DNA of 64,000 nucleotides from contig NZ_MWXA01000003.1 of assembly GCF_002259795.1 (NCBI RefSeq), forward strand, positions 248,001-312,000. Direction: 5' to 3'. The position numbers and the translations under genes were made by a program. The notes under the pieces were generated by a model that was given only the letters and a program-made list of their open reading frames with translations, ran no database searches and had not been told where the DNA came from. Positions 57,004 through 64,000 of the stretch are shown in pieces (within the stretch, counting starts at the first letter, position 1; every line of letters starts with the position of its first letter). Origin of the DNA: Bifidobacterium aquikefiri. GTDB lineage: Bacteria; Actinomycetota; Actinomycetes; Actinomycetales; Bifidobacteriaceae.

Positions 57004-57624
57004 TCAATGCTCGAAAGTTGTGTTTTCTCCAAAATTCTGCATGAATCGCGGACCTCGTGTCGCCAATTCCATTTCAAACTCATCCTTCCACGTTGAATAC
57101 GGGCGTTCAGCGAGCCCATCGTTCGAGAATCTTGCATCGTCAGTGATTTCCGAGATGCAGAAGCGCGGAATGACGAGATTGGTCACGGGCCCACTGCGTT
57201 CAGCCTCAGCGACAATCAATGGACCGTTCTGTGCTCCGAAAATATCTACATCCCAACCATCCTCGGCAATCCAGACGCTATAGCGATTCTTGATGATGGG
57301 GATTCCACCTCTCGCGATGAGCTCAGCGGCAATACCGGGGTCGATGTCGCGTTCTGCCTCGTATCGGGTTCCTCCGACTGCCGGTCCTTTCACCGTTACA
57401 AATGCTTCGGTGAAGGCGTCTCGATAGCGGAAAAGCACTTTCTGTGGATCTATGCTCTCGTTCATTTCAAGAGTCAGACCATGAGCCTGAATGCGCACTC
57501 GCAAGGCAAAATTATCGCGGTGTACATAATAGCTTTGGATAATGAGGATGGGTGCGTCTCCATCATTGAGAGTATCGGGGAACTCCCGGCAGAAGAATCT
57601 CCGCTCATATTCAAAATCGCTCAT
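57004..57624 (-). CDS. CYTH-domain protein (triphosphate tunnel enzyme family)
   Basis: 206 residues from the ATG at 57624, with GTGAAG upstream; an ATG four codons earlier (57636) is also possible. The N-terminal signature FEYERRF fits the ExExK-type metal/triphosphate motif of CYTH proteins, and alternating charged strands (RVRIQAHGLTLEMN, then TEAFVTVKGPAVGGTRYEAE) form the tunnel. Family members hydrolyse inorganic triphosphate or make cyclic AMP; the substrate here is unknown. No partner CHAD gene is adjacent. Confidence 0.75.
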   Translation of the reverse strand: MSDFEYERRFFCREFPDTLNDGDAPILIIQSYYVHRDNFALRVRIQAHGLTLEMNESIDPQKVLFRYRDAFTEAFVTVKGPAVGGTRYEAERDIDPGIAAELIARGGIPIIKNRYSVWIAEDGWDVDIFGAQNGPLIVAEAERSGPVTNLVIPRFCISEITDDARFSNDGLAERPYSTWKDEFEMELATRGPRFMQNFGENTTFEH

Positions 57625-57802
57625 ATCTTCACGCATATGACAATTGTAGGGGCTTAGACGTAGATGCCATGAATTCAGCGATTTTTGCGCACAATCTCCG
57701 CGGATTCCAAGTTCGTATGATCGCTTTATCGATAATCTGTGCATTGGGATGCAATTACTTGGGCAGATGTAATAGTATGGTGGGTTGCGCGTTGCCGCGC
57801 AC

Positions 57803-57875
57803 GGGTTCGTAGCTCAGTGGATAGAGCGTCTGTCTCCGGAACAGAAGGTCGAGGGTTCGAATCCCTTCGAGCCCA
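57803..57875 (+). tRNA. tRNA-Arg(CCG)
   Basis: 73 bases without encoded CCA. The acceptor stem GGGTTCG pairs with CGAGCCC (one T-G pair). The anticodon arm TCTGT-CTCCGGA-ACAGA gives anticodon CCG; the T arm is GAGGG-TTCGAAT-CCCTT. Confidence 0.94.
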
Positions 57876-57951
57876 CGTCTATTTCTACCCTAATCAGGGC
57901 CATTTTGGCCCACGGGTTTTCCAAGGAATCCACAACAATCGAGGAGACGAT

Positions 57952-58341
57952 ATGCCAGATAACATTCAGGAAGTTTCAACCGCTTATGCTCCGGCTGCGT
58001 TGGGAGCTTACAGTCAGGCAGTGAAGGCCAATGGATTCGTATTCGTTTCTGGACAATTGGGCATCGATCCGGCAACGGGCGAACTGGTTGGCGACTCCGC
58101 AGGGGAGCAGGCGCTTCAGGCATTGAAGAATATCAAGAATATTCTCGACACCGCAGGAACGGGCATCGAGGGTATTGTCAAGGCAACGATCTATCTCAAG
58201 AACGTCGAAGATTTCAAGGAGGTTGACGAGCAGTATGCCGCCGCATTCATCGGTTCGGTGAAGCCTGCGCGTGTGGCTTTCGGCAACAATTTCATTCCCA
58301 AAGGTGCACTTGTTGAAATAGATGCAATCGCGGCCGAATAA
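57952..58341 (+). CDS. ridA: RidA-family enamine/imine deaminase
   Basis: 129 residues with GAGGAG before the ATG. RidA hydrolyses the reactive 2-aminoacrylate-type intermediates formed by PLP enzymes. The family motifs are visible: GAYSQAV near the N-terminus, FVSGQLG, and the catalytic Arg in KPARVAFG with Glu in the final IDAIAAE strand. It lies between a tRNA and argS, and is a free-standing gene. Confidence 0.93.
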   Translation: MPDNIQEVSTAYAPAALGAYSQAVKANGFVFVSGQLGIDPATGELVGDSAGEQALQALKNIKNILDTAGTGIEGIVKATIYLKNVEDFKEVDEQYAAAFIGSVKPARVAFGNNFIPKGALVEIDAIAAE

Positions 58342-58384
58342 AGCCGGTCGTGAACGCGGGGAGTAAGTGTGTCGCAGTCTTGGT

Positions 58385-58390
58385 TAGACT
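58385..58390 (+). promoter_or_regulatory. -10 box directly before argS
   Basis: TAGACT (58385-58390) lies seven bases before the ATG of argS; the sequence between (GGGTTAA) is not a usable ribosome site at that distance. A leaderless transcript is inferred. Confidence 0.5.
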
Positions 58391-58397
58391 GGGTTAA

Positions 58398-60176
58398 ATG
58401 AGTCCTGAAGCACTTGGCGCATTGATCGCCTCCGTCATTACACAGCTAGTTGCAGCACATAAAACCGGAAGTCTGACCGAATCGGATATTCCCGCAGCAG
58501 ATAAAGTCGCCGTCATGCGACCGAAAGACCGCGCACATGGAGATTGGGCTACCAATATCGCCCTTCAGCTTGCCAAGAAGGCAGGGCTGAAACCTCGCGA
58601 TCTGGCGCAGCCCCTCGCTGAGTTGCTTCAGGCATCAGAGGGCATTGCGTCCGTTGAGGTTGCCGGTCCTGGATTCATCAACATCGTTCTTGATACATCA
58701 TCTGCTGCGCAGGTGGTGCAAAGCATTCTTGACCAACAGCAGCAATTCGGCACCAGCACGGCCTTCACAGGTGAAACGCTCAACCTGGAGTTCGTCTCTG
58801 CCAATCCAACCGGACCCATCCACATCGGAGGCACGCGCTGGGCTGCAATCGGTGATTCCATGGCGAGAATTCTTGCCGCCAATGGCGCAAAGGTCGTCAG
58901 TGAATACTACTTCAACGACCATGGCGAGCAGATTGACCGCTTTGCCAAGTCGCTCGTTGCCGCTGCCCATGGCGAACCGACGCCGGCCGATGGATACAAG
59001 GGCACATATATCAGTGAAATTGCGGCACGGGTCATCGCTGAGTCACATGCGGCGGGCATTGACGCTTTGGCTCTGCCACGTGTCAGAGACGATCAGGGCA
59101 ACGAAGGCGACAGCGAGCAGCGTGAGGAATTCCGCAAGCGCGCAGTGCCCATGATGTTTGCGGAGATTCAAGAATCCATGAAGAACTTCCGCGTGAACTT
59201 CGATGTGTGGTTCCATGAAAACAGTCTCTATGCATCAGGCGCTGTTCAACAGGCAATTGACGAACTGCGCGAACAGGGCGACATCTATGAGAAAGATGGC
59301 GCAACATGGTTCACCTCCACCAAGTATGGCGACGACAAGGACCGCGTCATCATCAAATCTGACGGTCATGCAGCGTACATCGCTGGTGATATCGCCTATT
59401 ACCTCAACAAGCGCAGACGCCCTGAAAACCCGTGTGACGTTGCCATCTACATGCTCGGTGCCGACCATCATGGCTACATTGGACGCATGATGGCAGTCTG
59501 CGCAGCGTTTGGCGACAAGCCCGGCACAAACATGCAGATTCTTATCGGGCAGATGGTCAACGTCATCAAGGATGGCAAGGCGGTGCGCATGAGCAAGCGA
59601 GCGGGGAACGTCGTTACGATTGACGACCTAGTCTCTGCGATCGGCGTCGATGCATCTCGCTATTCGCTGGCACGCACCGATTACAATCAGAGCGTTGACA
59701 TCGACTTGAATCTTCTTGCCTCTCACACGAAAGATAACCCCGTCTATTACGTACAATATGCGCACGCGCGATCTTGGAACGTGGATCGCAATGCGCACGA
59801 TGCCGGAATCGATCAGGCAACTGCAGACTTGAGTCTGCTTGATACTCCGGCCGACGAGGATGTGCTTGCAGTGCTCGCCATGTATCCATCCGTCGTTCTC
59901 ACCGCAGGCGAGCAGCGTGCACCTCATCGCGTGGCACACTATCTCGAACAATTGGCTGGCTCATATCATCGCTGGTACAACAGCGAGCGCGTCGTCCCCA
60001 TGCCCCTGACCGAACCCGAAGAACGACTCGACATGGAATCCCAGAAGGAGCTCAGCACTGCAAAGAATCCCGAGCCAGCGCGTGCGGCAGCTCGACTCAA
60101 ACTCAATGATGCAGTGCAACGCGTTCTGGAAAATGGACTCGAATTATTGGGCGTCGAAGCGCCAGAAAAGATGTGA
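58398..60176 (+). CDS. argS: arginyl-tRNA synthetase
   Basis: 592 residues. Class I synthetase; the HIGH motif is NPTGPIHIGG, the KMSKS-like motif is VRMSKRAGN and the C-terminal anticodon-binding DALR helices end the protein (HRVAHYLEQLAGSYHRWYN). The N-terminal Add1 domain for D-loop recognition is present. lysA begins at the next base after its stop codon, so the two genes are co-transcribed. Confidence 0.97.
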   Translation: MSPEALGALIASVITQLVAAHKTGSLTESDIPAADKVAVMRPKDRAHGDWATNIALQLAKKAGLKPRDLAQPLAELLQASEGIASVEVAGPGFINIVLDTSSAAQVVQSILDQQQQFGTSTAFTGETLNLEFVSANPTGPIHIGGTRWAAIGDSMARILAANGAKVVSEYYFNDHGEQIDRFAKSLVAAAHGEPTPADGYKGTYISEIAARVIAESHAAGIDALALPRVRDDQGNEGDSEQREEFRKRAVPMMFAEIQESMKNFRVNFDVWFHENSLYASGAVQQAIDELREQGDIYEKDGATWFTSTKYGDDKDRVIIKSDGHAAYIAGDIAYYLNKRRRPENPCDVAIYMLGADHHGYIGRMMAVCAAFGDKPGTNMQILIGQMVNVIKDGKAVRMSKRAGNVVTIDDLVSAIGVDASRYSLARTDYNQSVDIDLNLLASHTKDNPVYYVQYAHARSWNVDRNAHDAGIDQATADLSLLDTPADEDVLAVLAMYPSVVLTAGEQRAPHRVAHYLEQLAGSYHRWYNSERVVPMPLTEPEERLDMESQKELSTAKNPEPARAAARLKLNDAVQRVLENGLELLGVEAPEKM

Positions 60177-61742
60177 ATGATGAACAGAGCACCAGATATC
60201 ACGCCGATATGGCCGGCGGGCACGCAGATCTGCAACGGTCAGATGCGTTTTCGTGGAATTCGTGCGGAAGAGCTTGTCGATCGTTTTGGCACACCACTGT
60301 ATCTGATGGATCTGGATACCATGGTTGGTCGTGCCCAATGGTTCCGCGATGTGGCCGTGACAGCTTTCCCAAATGTGACGACGCGTGTCAGCTATTCGAC
60401 CAAGGCGTTCATCAGCAAGGAAGTCGTGCGCATGCTGCTCAAGCAGGGTCTCAACATTGACACCTGCAGCATGGGTGAGATGCGGATTGCTCTGGCAGCC
60501 GGCGCTCCCGGCCGCCGCATGGTGCTTCATGGCAACAATAAGTCAGATGAAGAGATCGAGCTTGCAATTGAGCGGGGATTCTCAAAGATTGTCGTTGACG
60601 ATCCCGAGGAGCCTGCTCGAATTGCGGCAATCGCACACCGGCTTGGCAAGGTTGCTCGCGTGATGCTCCGCGTAACGGTAGGTATCCATGCCGGTGGGCA
60701 TGAGTACATCTCAACTGCCCACGAGGATCAGAAGTTCGGAGTCCCGTTGCTGAAAAGTGGCAGTGATCCAACCGTGCTCGACATTGATTTTTCTGATGAA
60801 TCATCGTCAGGGGTTGAATCGTCGGAAGTTCAATCATTGCATGATCATCTTGACGAGGGCAATGCTCAGGAGCAGGGCTCGGTAAAGATTTCCTCGCTCT
60901 ATTCCCACACGTCGGCAGAGGCGAGAGAAAACGTCGATATGGAGCTTGTGAGGGCGATGGATGTGATTGCCGATGGTCCGGCACTCGCTGTATTGAAGGA
61001 CATGCATAGCCGTAGTGAGGACCTCGAACTTGTCGGTATCCATGCCCATATCGGTTCGCAGATTCACGATGCAACCGCTTATGTGGAGTCTGCGAAGCGT
61101 CTCATGCTGCTGCGCCGCACCTTCTGGGCAACTGATGGATTCATGCTTCCCGAAATCGATTTGGGCGGCGGGTTCTCAATCGCCTACACGGACAATGACA
61201 CGTCGATGGACATCGAGTCGACCATGGCTGAGCTCTCCGACGCGATCACGCAGACCACGCATCGTCTGGGACTGCCAGCTCCGATACTTTCATTTGAACC
61301 CGGTCGTTGGATCGCCGGCCCCTCGGGAGTCACGCTCTACCGCGTGGGAACCATCAAGCCAGTCCAACTTTCGGACGGTACCGTCAGAACGTACGTAAGC
61401 GTCGATGGCGGCATGAGTGACAATATTCGGCCTGCGCTCTATGGTGCCGATTACGCAGTACGGCTTGCGAATCGTTGTGGGAGCGAGCGTTCCATGCTCG
61501 TTCGCGTTGTCGGCAAGCATTGCGAATCTGGAGATATCGTCGTTCACGATGCTCAATTGCCGGATGATCTCAAACGCGGTGATATTCTTGCCGTCCCCGT
61601 CACAGGGGCGTATTGCCGTACGATGGCAAGCAACTACAACCAGTTGCCGACCCCACCGGTTGTCGGCATATGTGAAGGCAAGGCGAGAGTCCTCGTGAAG
61701 TCATTGTCCATCGATGATCTGTTGGCCTTGGACCAAGGCTAG
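60177..61742 (+). CDS. lysA: diaminopimelate decarboxylase
   Basis: 521 residues, ATG directly after the argS stop codon. The last step of lysine synthesis: meso-diaminopimelate to lysine and CO2. PLP is bound by Lys76 (YSTKAF), the HIGSQ motif binds the phosphate, and CESGD in the C-terminal barrel supplies the catalytic Cys. The protein is about 100 residues longer than usual because of an acidic Ser/Glu-rich insert (about residues 195-265) inside the TIM barrel. Confidence 0.96.
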   Translation: MMNRAPDITPIWPAGTQICNGQMRFRGIRAEELVDRFGTPLYLMDLDTMVGRAQWFRDVAVTAFPNVTTRVSYSTKAFISKEVVRMLLKQGLNIDTCSMGEMRIALAAGAPGRRMVLHGNNKSDEEIELAIERGFSKIVVDDPEEPARIAAIAHRLGKVARVMLRVTVGIHAGGHEYISTAHEDQKFGVPLLKSGSDPTVLDIDFSDESSSGVESSEVQSLHDHLDEGNAQEQGSVKISSLYSHTSAEARENVDMELVRAMDVIADGPALAVLKDMHSRSEDLELVGIHAHIGSQIHDATAYVESAKRLMLLRRTFWATDGFMLPEIDLGGGFSIAYTDNDTSMDIESTMAELSDAITQTTHRLGLPAPILSFEPGRWIAGPSGVTLYRVGTIKPVQLSDGTVRTYVSVDGGMSDNIRPALYGADYAVRLANRCGSERSMLVRVVGKHCESGDIVVHDAQLPDDLKRGDILAVPVTGAYCRTMASNYNQLPTPPVVGICEGKARVLVKSLSIDDLLALDQG

Positions 61743-61823
61743 GGTCTTTCATGCTCTAGTCAGGCTGATTTCGTAGGATAAGGCTAGATTCTTAACGCTT
61801 TTCTCGATTGGGAGGACTCACCA

Positions 61824-63137
61824 GTGTCAGAAAACAATAACAGGCCAATTCGCGTGGCTCTTTTGGGAGCAGGGACCGTTGGTTCGCAGACTGCAAGACT
61901 GTTGGTCGAGCAAAGCGATGAGTTGGCAAGCCGTATCGGCAGACCCATGGAGTTGGTGGGTGTTGCCGTTCTCGATCCCAGTTCGGTAACCGACCCATGG
62001 ATTGAGAGGTCATTGCTCACCACGGATGCCGCGGAGCTTGCTTCACGTGCTGACATAGTCATTGAATTGATTGGTGGCATTGAGCCCGCGCGTACCTTCC
62101 TGCTCACGGCCATCGAATCTGGGGCAAGCGTCGTCACCGCAAATAAGGCGTTGCTGGCGAAGCACGGTCCTGAGCTGTATGAGGCAGCGGCCAGGCAGGG
62201 CGTTGACATCTACTTCGAGGCAGCTGTTGGAGGCGCTATTCCAATTGTGCGCCCATTGCGCGAATCTTTGGTTGGAGACAAGGTTCTGAGCGTCATGGGC
62301 ATCGTCAACGGGACCACGAATTACATTCTTGACGAGATGACGACCAAGGGTATCGGATTTGACGAGGCATTGAGGGACGCGCAGGCGAAAGGCTTTGCCG
62401 AGGCCGATCCCACCGCAGACATTGAAGGTCACGATGCCGCTGCCAAGGCAGCCATCATGGCGTTGCTTGCATTCCATACGGACGTTCGCATCGATGATGT
62501 TCCCGTGGAGGGCATTGCTCATATCACCGCAGGCGATATTGCTGCGGCAAGTGCAGAACATAAGGTCATCAAGCTTTTGGCAGTCGTTGAACAGACAGAT
62601 GCAGGCATTTCTGCGCGTGTATATCCGGCGCTGTTGGACGAGACCCACCCGCTGGCAACCGTGCATGGCAGTTTCAACGCCGTATTCGTCAAGGCAGAGG
62701 CTGCAGACGATCTGATGTTCTATGGTCGCGGTGCAGGTGGGGCTCCAACCGCTTCTGCAGTGGTTGGTGATGTCGTGACTGAGGCTCGTCATATTGCACA
62801 GCACTCACTGGGACCCGTTATTCCGATATATGCCAACCTTCCCAAGGCTCCTTTGAATGCATCGAAGGCTGCGTTTGCCGTTCGATTCCTGATTCATGAT
62901 CGACCAGGCGTGCTCACTGCGATTGCCAAGGAATTCTCAGACCGTGAGATCTCGATCAATGGTGTGAACCAAGACATCAAGCCCACACAGCACGACCCGG
63001 GTTACAGCGGCGAGGTTCAGCAGTTGCGCATCGTGACGCATCTGTGTGACGAAATTACCTTACGAGATGCGGTGAAGGCAGTCTCTCAGCTCGATGCGGT
63101 GACAGGGGACGCGTCTATCATTCGCGTTCTGAACTGA
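61824..63137 (+). CDS. hom: homoserine dehydrogenase
   Basis: 437 residues, GTG start behind GGGAGG. Reduces aspartate semialdehyde to homoserine with NAD(P)H. The Rossmann motif is GAGTVG, the catalytic part has NGTTNYILDEM and the conserved Asp-Pro in EADPTADIEG. A C-terminal ACT domain (about 350-437, RFLIHDRPGVLTAIAKEFSD) suggests feedback control by threonine. Precursor supply for both metA and thrB. Confidence 0.97.
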   Translation: MSENNNRPIRVALLGAGTVGSQTARLLVEQSDELASRIGRPMELVGVAVLDPSSVTDPWIERSLLTTDAAELASRADIVIELIGGIEPARTFLLTAIESGASVVTANKALLAKHGPELYEAAARQGVDIYFEAAVGGAIPIVRPLRESLVGDKVLSVMGIVNGTTNYILDEMTTKGIGFDEALRDAQAKGFAEADPTADIEGHDAAAKAAIMALLAFHTDVRIDDVPVEGIAHITAGDIAAASAEHKVIKLLAVVEQTDAGISARVYPALLDETHPLATVHGSFNAVFVKAEAADDLMFYGRGAGGAPTASAVVGDVVTEARHIAQHSLGPVIPIYANLPKAPLNASKAAFAVRFLIHDRPGVLTAIAKEFSDREISINGVNQDIKPTQHDPGYSGEVQQLRIVTHLCDEITLRDAVKAVSQLDAVTGDASIIRVLN

Positions 63138-63173
63138 GCGCCACCTACAGAACACTGGCACGGTAACATCGAC

Positions 63174-63192
63174 ACTGCAACGGCAGTTTTTT
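63174..63192 (+). terminator. weak terminator or attenuator between hom and thrB
   Basis: ACTGC (63174-63178), loop AACG, GCAGT (63183-63187), then TTTTTT. The stem is only five pairs, so read-through into thrB 50 bases downstream is likely. Confidence 0.4.
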
Positions 63193-63241
63193 AATAGTGA
63201 TGGCAACACAACGCAGCAACAGTCCACAGCCTGGAGGCTTG

Positions 63242-64000
63242 ATGATGGGTGAAGCAAACATAATGACCACAGTCGTCAATCACAGCGATACGGTCCATGT
63301 ATCTGTACCCGCGACGAGCGCGAACCTGGGTTCGGGATTCGACTCGGTCGGCCTTGCTCTCGATAGGCGTGACCATGTGACCTTTACGCTTGGAGATGTG
63401 GGTGATTCCAGCGTCGAAGTGGAAATTCACGGCGAAGGCGAGGACGCGCTGCCTCGTGACGAGAGCAATCTTATTGTTCATACATTCCTTGGGGCATGCG
63501 AGGCGCTTGGACTGCCACGACGGGCGCTGCGGATGGTCGCCGAGAACAGGATTCCACAGGCACGTGGCATGGGTTCGAGTGCAGAGGCAATCGTGACTGC
63601 CACGGCAGCGGCACGGGCGTTCGCTCAGGATCCAGCGAGCAGCCTTGACCGAGAGTATGTCTTTGCACATGCGGCAGAGATAGAGGGACATCCCGATAAC
63701 GTGGCACCTGCGGTCTATGGAGGATTGACGGTGTCGTGGCACTATCGCCACAATGATGAAAATCTTCAGGATGTCAATGGAGGGGCGATTCAGGATGCTT
63801 CCATTGTCGAAGGTTTCCATACAGTCAATTATCTGGTCTCACCCGAAATTGCGGCCTACGTGTTTGTTCCCGATTTCTCGCTCTCAACCAACAAGGCCAG
63901 AAGGAGTCTTCCGGACACGGTTCCCTATGCAGATGCAGTGTTCAACGTTTCTCGCGCTGGACTGCTTCCCGCTGCGTTGGAATCAGCTGGTGGAGAAAGT
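63242..64000 (+). CDS. thrB: homoserine kinase, 3' truncated by window end
   Basis: The frame is open from the ATG at 63242 (GGAGG four bases upstream; ATG at 63245 is also possible) to the last base, 253 codons. GHMP-kinase motifs are visible: VPATSANLGSGFDS near the N-terminus, and the ATP-binding RGMGSSAEA; the EGHPDNVAPAVYGG motif follows. It phosphorylates homoserine for threonine synthesis. The C-terminal part lies outside the window. Confidence 0.95.
   Translation, partial: MMGEANIMTTVVNHSDTVHVSVPATSANLGSGFDSVGLALDRRDHVTFTLGDVGDSSVEVEIHGEGEDALPRDESNLIVHTFLGACEALGLPRRALRMVAENRIPQARGMGSSAEAIVTATAAARAFAQDPASSLDREYVFAHAAEIEGHPDNVAPAVYGGLTVSWHYRHNDENLQDVNGGAIQDASIVEGFHTVNYLVSPEIAAYVFVPDFSLSTNKARRSLPDTVPYADAVFNVSRAGLLPAALESAGGES

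Noticed and set aside
62043-62804. 253-codon antisense frame over hom
   Set aside because: It is opposite a well-conserved gene and encodes an implausible Cys/His-rich sequence.

Overview
The window looks like chromosomal DNA of a Bifidobacteriaceae member (Bifidobacterium or a close relative). I infer this from the actinobacterial gene complement: an atpBEFHAGDC operon with a long delta and a short epsilon subunit, NucS mismatch endonuclease, an initiator tRNA-Met without encoded CCA, argS-lysA-hom-thrB in a row, many ROK/GntR/ABC sugar loci, and several genes that appear leaderless. Base composition is moderate for an actinobacterium, and no species-level marker (such as 16S rRNA) is present.

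Region 1 (1-9.6 kb) is a glycan-utilisation locus: a DUF1680 (GH127/GH146-type) beta-L-arabinofuranosidase-like enzyme cut by the left edge, an Asp-box (sialidase-fold) protein, then on the opposite strand an alpha/beta-hydrolase esterase and a DapA/NanA-family aldolase, a LplA/LplB/LplC-type ABC importer, and a FadR-type GntR repressor. A shared AACTGTTAAC-like motif lies in front of the aldolase, the importer and the repressor gene, which ties the locus together. Region 2 (9.7-18.8 kb) holds an SDR oxidoreductase, a ROK repressor, an orphan sugar-ABC ATPase, two small proteins, and a complete xylose/ChvE-type importer (binding protein, double ATPase, permease). Region 3 is a tenA-like gene preceded by a recognisable TPP riboswitch and a terminator hairpin.

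Region 4 (20.2-32.2 kb) is a defence island, all on the plus strand: hsdR, a small overlapping ORF, hsdS, a class II fic gene and hsdM, followed by an EcsC-like protein, mcrB with a PUA/EVE-like insertion in its AAA+ domain, and mcrC. A long inverted repeat lies just upstream of it. Facing it is a very large GH65 enzyme with a glucodextranase-type C-terminal module.

Region 5 (35-64 kb) is mostly conserved core: yaaA, a membrane protein, an MFS exporter with its divergent MerR regulator, initiator tRNA, metA (with the residues expected of a homoserine O-acetyltransferase), the F-type ATP synthase operon, a Fur-family regulator with an NADH oxidase, nucS, nrdH-like redoxin, an FKBP lipoprotein gene broken by a 1-base frameshift, a three-gene set of two envelope proteins and a thioredoxin-fold/TPR protein, a CYTH-domain protein, tRNA-Arg(CCG), ridA, argS, lysA, hom and thrB (cut by the right edge). 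lysA, hom and thrB, together with metA, supply aspartate-family amino acids.

The most notable items are the Fic protein nested in the type I R-M operon next to an EcsC-like gene and an insertion-bearing McrB, the glycan locus of undefined substrate with its shared operator, the frameshifted FKBP gene, the GH65/glucodextranase-module fusion, and a set of at least seven genes whose -10 box sits 6-9 bases before the start codon.
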